Assembly (NCBI GenBank): GCA_030631415.1
Contig: DAOVLE010000270.1
Coordinates: 1-5,990 of the forward strand
Direction: 5' to 3'
Origin: JAAEQG01 sp023133475
GTDB taxonomy: Bacteria > Planctomycetota > Phycisphaerae > UBA1845
Length of the DNA: 5,990 bases
The translations under genes and the position numbers were made by a program. The notes under the pieces are model-generated. The model was given only the letters and a program-made list of their open reading frames with translations, did not search any database and was not told where the DNA came from. Numbering within the stretch: the stretch's first letter is position 1; each line of letters begins with the position of its first letter. This document shows positions 4,693 to 5,990 of this stretch, in pieces.

Positions 4693-5484
4693 ATGAAACT
4701 CAGAATTCTGGTTTTGTTGACAGCAGTGGCACTTATGTCATCGGCGACGCCGGTGGAGGCCCATCTGTTGGGGCCGGGGGGAACCTGGGACGGATCGTCG
4801 TTCGGGACGCTGTTTACGCCCCCGTTGGCCAGTGGTGACTCATATACGGCACCGATCGACTTTCACGTCAGCTACTCGTATGGTAACTGGGTGGGAGCAG
4901 CCTTTGGGATAAACTACGACCCCAGCGAGGTGAACTTCGTGGGCGTGACGGCTGGCCCGGGGTACATGGCGACGACTTCTCCCGGCACTCCCGATACGTA
5001 TGTGACGATCTGGAATCCGGGTGGTGCGGTGCATATGCCTCCCGCCAGTAGCGTGTTCAATCTTGCCAACGTAACGTTCGATGCCAAAAACACCACGGTG
5101 GCCAACAATGGCGACAACGACGACATCACGTTCGATGGTGGTGGCGAGTTCCACCCGTTCGCCATTTATGGGGCTACTCCGTTTGCCTCTCACACGACGA
5201 ACATGGGGCCGTCGCTGATGCTTTATGTCGGTTTCACGGTGGGTGGTCAGCCGATGACGGCGAACCAGTTTGGCCCTGTTGCAATGGGTGAGGGGACTTG
5301 GATTCACAACCCCGGGTGGGTAGAAGATGTTCACGTAGAGGCTAGTATGTTCTGGGGCAGGCCTGCGGACTTGGCTTCCCAGGGTGGCATTGGCGTGGAG
5401 CATGTTCCCGAGCCGGCATCGGCTTTGCTGGTGCTTGGCGGTATCGGGACTCTGTTGGTGGCCCGCCGACGCCGCAAGGTATAG
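4693..5484 (+). CDS. Secreted PEP-CTERM protein with cohesin-like beta domain
   Basis: This is a 263-residue exported protein. Signal peptide 1-23 runs from KLR through a Leu/Val/Ala core to V-E-A before H24. The body (24-237) is beta-rich. Residues 66-85 (WVGAAFGINYDPSEVNFVGV) and 119-131 (SSVFNLANVTFDA) resemble the strand pattern of cohesin-type domains, where a YDP turn is followed by a strand and later by an L-x-N-x-T-F strand. This resemblance is tentative; no dockerin partner is visible in the window. The segment 145-160 is rich in Gly, Phe and His. PEP (239-241), a hydrophobic helix and RRRR (258-261) followed by KV give a standard PEP-CTERM signal. The gene follows the terminator of the 3583-4449 gene and ends before its own canonical terminator, so it probably forms a single-gene unit, although no promoter could be seen. 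Confidence 0.94.
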   Translation: MKLRILVLLTAVALMSSATPVEAHLLGPGGTWDGSSFGTLFTPPLASGDSYTAPIDFHVSYSYGNWVGAAFGINYDPSEVNFVGVTAGPGYMATTSPGTPDTYVTIWNPGGAVHMPPASSVFNLANVTFDAKNTTVANNGDNDDITFDGGGEFHPFAIYGATPFASHTTNMGPSLMLYVGFTVGGQPMTANQFGPVAMGEGTWIHNPGWVEDVHVEASMFWGRPADLASQGGIGVEHVPEPASALLVLGGIGTLLVARRRRKV

Positions 5485-5525
5485 TCGCCGGGATAAAACT
5501 TGCCCGTTAACTGCTGATTGGTCAT

Positions 5526-5560
5526 GCGAGCCTCCGAGTTCTACGGAGGCTCGCTTTTTT
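5526..5560 (+). terminator. Canonical intrinsic terminator of the 4693-5484 gene
   Basis: GCGAGCCTCCG (5526-5536) and CGGAGGCTCGC (5544-5554) form a perfect 11-bp stem with a 7-nt loop, followed at once by six T (5555-5560) and then CTT. It lies 41 bp past the stop codon. Confidence 0.95.
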
Positions 5561-5573
5561 CTTGCCGAGCACG

Positions 5574-5625
5574 CAGACCCGACGTTCTGGATTCCCAACG
5601 GCACCGCTGGGGGATGTCGGGTCTG
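5574..5625. repeat. Bulged hairpin with 10-bp perfect stem
   Basis: CAGACCCGAC (5574-5583) is the exact reverse complement of GTCGGGTCTG (5616-5625). After a left-side bulge an inner stem, TTCCCA with TGGGGG (5592-5597/5608-5613), includes two G-T pairs. No T-run follows on the plus strand. It sits just after a canonical terminator, so it is more likely a dispersed repeat or small structured element than a second terminator. Confidence 0.5.
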
Positions 5626-5637
5626 GATTATTCATGA

Positions 5638-5680
5638 ACGCAGAGACGCAGAGAGCGCAGAGAAGAGAAGAGAAGAGAAG
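5638..5680 (+). repeat. ACGCAGAG direct repeats and (AGAAG)4 microsatellite
   Basis: ACGCAGAG occurs twice head to tail (5638-5645 and 5646-5653), followed by a near copy (GCGCAGAG), and then AGAAG occurs four times in tandem (5661-5680). GAACGCAGAGACGCAGAG-like strings are familiar from spacers of many environmental bacterial genomes, where they are often mis-annotated as ORFs; that is recollection, not a search. The AGAAG tract could vary in copy number by slippage. Confidence 0.75.
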
Positions 5681-5781
5681 AGGATAAGGGAGGGAGGAAA
5701 TCAAAACTGGGCAACGCCGCCAACCCCACATTTTTCATTTTCAATTTTCCCCATGATAGGGTCCGTCCGTATCGTGGGCGG

Positions 5782-5990
5782 CGGGTGGCATAGCCAAGCG
5801 TCTCCGACGATAGGCTGCCATAAGGTGACCCTGTTTCACAAACGGAGACATAGGCTGTGGCGTAAGATGGAGCTTGGCCATGTACACGCTGCGCGAAAGC
5901 GTGCGGCGCGGAACATGGTCAAGAACCACCTCGAAAGGTCATCGGGCAGATCGTAACGTTATCGAGGGTGGTCCTTGACCATGCCACCCG
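5782..5990. repeat. Nested inverted-repeat element with four alternating 11-bp motifs
   Basis: The motif RCATRGYCAAG occurs at 5788-5798 (+), 5873-5883 (-), 5913-5923 (+) and 5974-5984 (-). The outer copies extend to a 17-bp inverted repeat, 5782-5798 against 5974-5990, matching at 15 of 17 positions, with the outer 10 bp perfect. Copies three and four extend to a 17-bp arm pair (5914-5930/5967-5983) with one mismatch. Inner hairpins include TGGC-AGCC/GGCTGCCA with CGTC/GACG (5786-5820) and CACGCT/AGCGTG (5885-5903). It has no coding capacity. It may be a MITE-like element or a structured RNA; the window ends at its right edge, so its true boundary is unknown. Confidence 0.55.

Larger units (their letters stand above)
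5561..5990. other. Non-coding 3' region made of repeats
   Basis: No gene is supported after the terminator at 5560. The open frames here are interrupted by, or made of, repeats: a hairpin (5574-5625), an ACGCAGAG/AGAAG purine repeat (5638-5680), a T-rich stretch (5729-5753), and a nested inverted-repeat structure from 5782 to the window edge. Confidence 0.7.

Noticed and set aside
4840..5604. 254-codon minus-strand ORF opposite the last PEP-CTERM gene
   Set aside because: It runs through the terminator and the antisense of a well-supported gene and is compositionally a shadow (Arg/His-rich).
5574..5625. Second terminator after the last gene
   Set aside because: The stem is not followed by a T-run on the plus strand, and a canonical terminator already lies at 5526-5560.
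5384..5956. 190-codon plus-strand ORF at the right end
   Set aside because: It begins inside the 4693-5484 gene in another frame, crosses its terminator, and encodes the purine repeat (ESAEKRREEKR); it is not a credible protein.

Overview
This window looks like a piece of an environmental bacterial chromosome, most likely Planctomycetota (possibly Phycisphaerae-like). Two things suggest this. All five confident genes encode secreted proteins with a C-terminal PEP-CTERM sorting signal of the planctomycete style (Pro-Glu-Pro, a short hydrophobic helix rich in Ala, Leu and Gly, then Arg-Arg-Arg-Arg). The spacers are also crowded with short dispersed palindromes. The assignment is inference; there is no rRNA, tRNA or housekeeping gene to confirm it.

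Layout. Positions 1-2261 carry three minus-strand genes: two tandem paralogues (35-616 and 771-1325, about 70% identical proteins) and an unrelated PEP-CTERM protein (1593-2261). Positions 2262-3582 are a 1.3-kb divergent spacer. It holds a doubtful 93-codon ORF, a candidate promoter for the left gene, a 164-bp MITE-like element with perfect 13-bp terminal inverted repeats, a 31/32-bp imperfect tandem repeat, and a good sigma70-type promoter followed by a potentially structured leader. Positions 3583-5484 carry two plus-strand PEP-CTERM genes: one with a bacterial pre-peptidase C-terminal (PPC/DVUA0089-like) domain and one with a cohesin-like beta domain. Positions 5485-5990 are non-coding. 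They hold the terminator of the last gene, a hairpin, a purine-rich repeat, and a nested inverted-repeat structure in which one 11-bp motif occurs four times in alternating orientation up to the window edge.

How the genes relate. Each protein has a signal peptide, a beta-rich extracellular body and a PEP-CTERM tail, so all are probable substrates of an exosortase encoded elsewhere. No exosortase, regulator or polysaccharide gene is visible here. Intrinsic terminators after 771-1325, 3583-4449 and 4693-5484, and an individual ribosome binding site for each gene, suggest mostly separate transcription units rather than an operon. No new enzymatic system is evident. The most unusual content is the architecture of the repeats and possible RNA structures between the genes.
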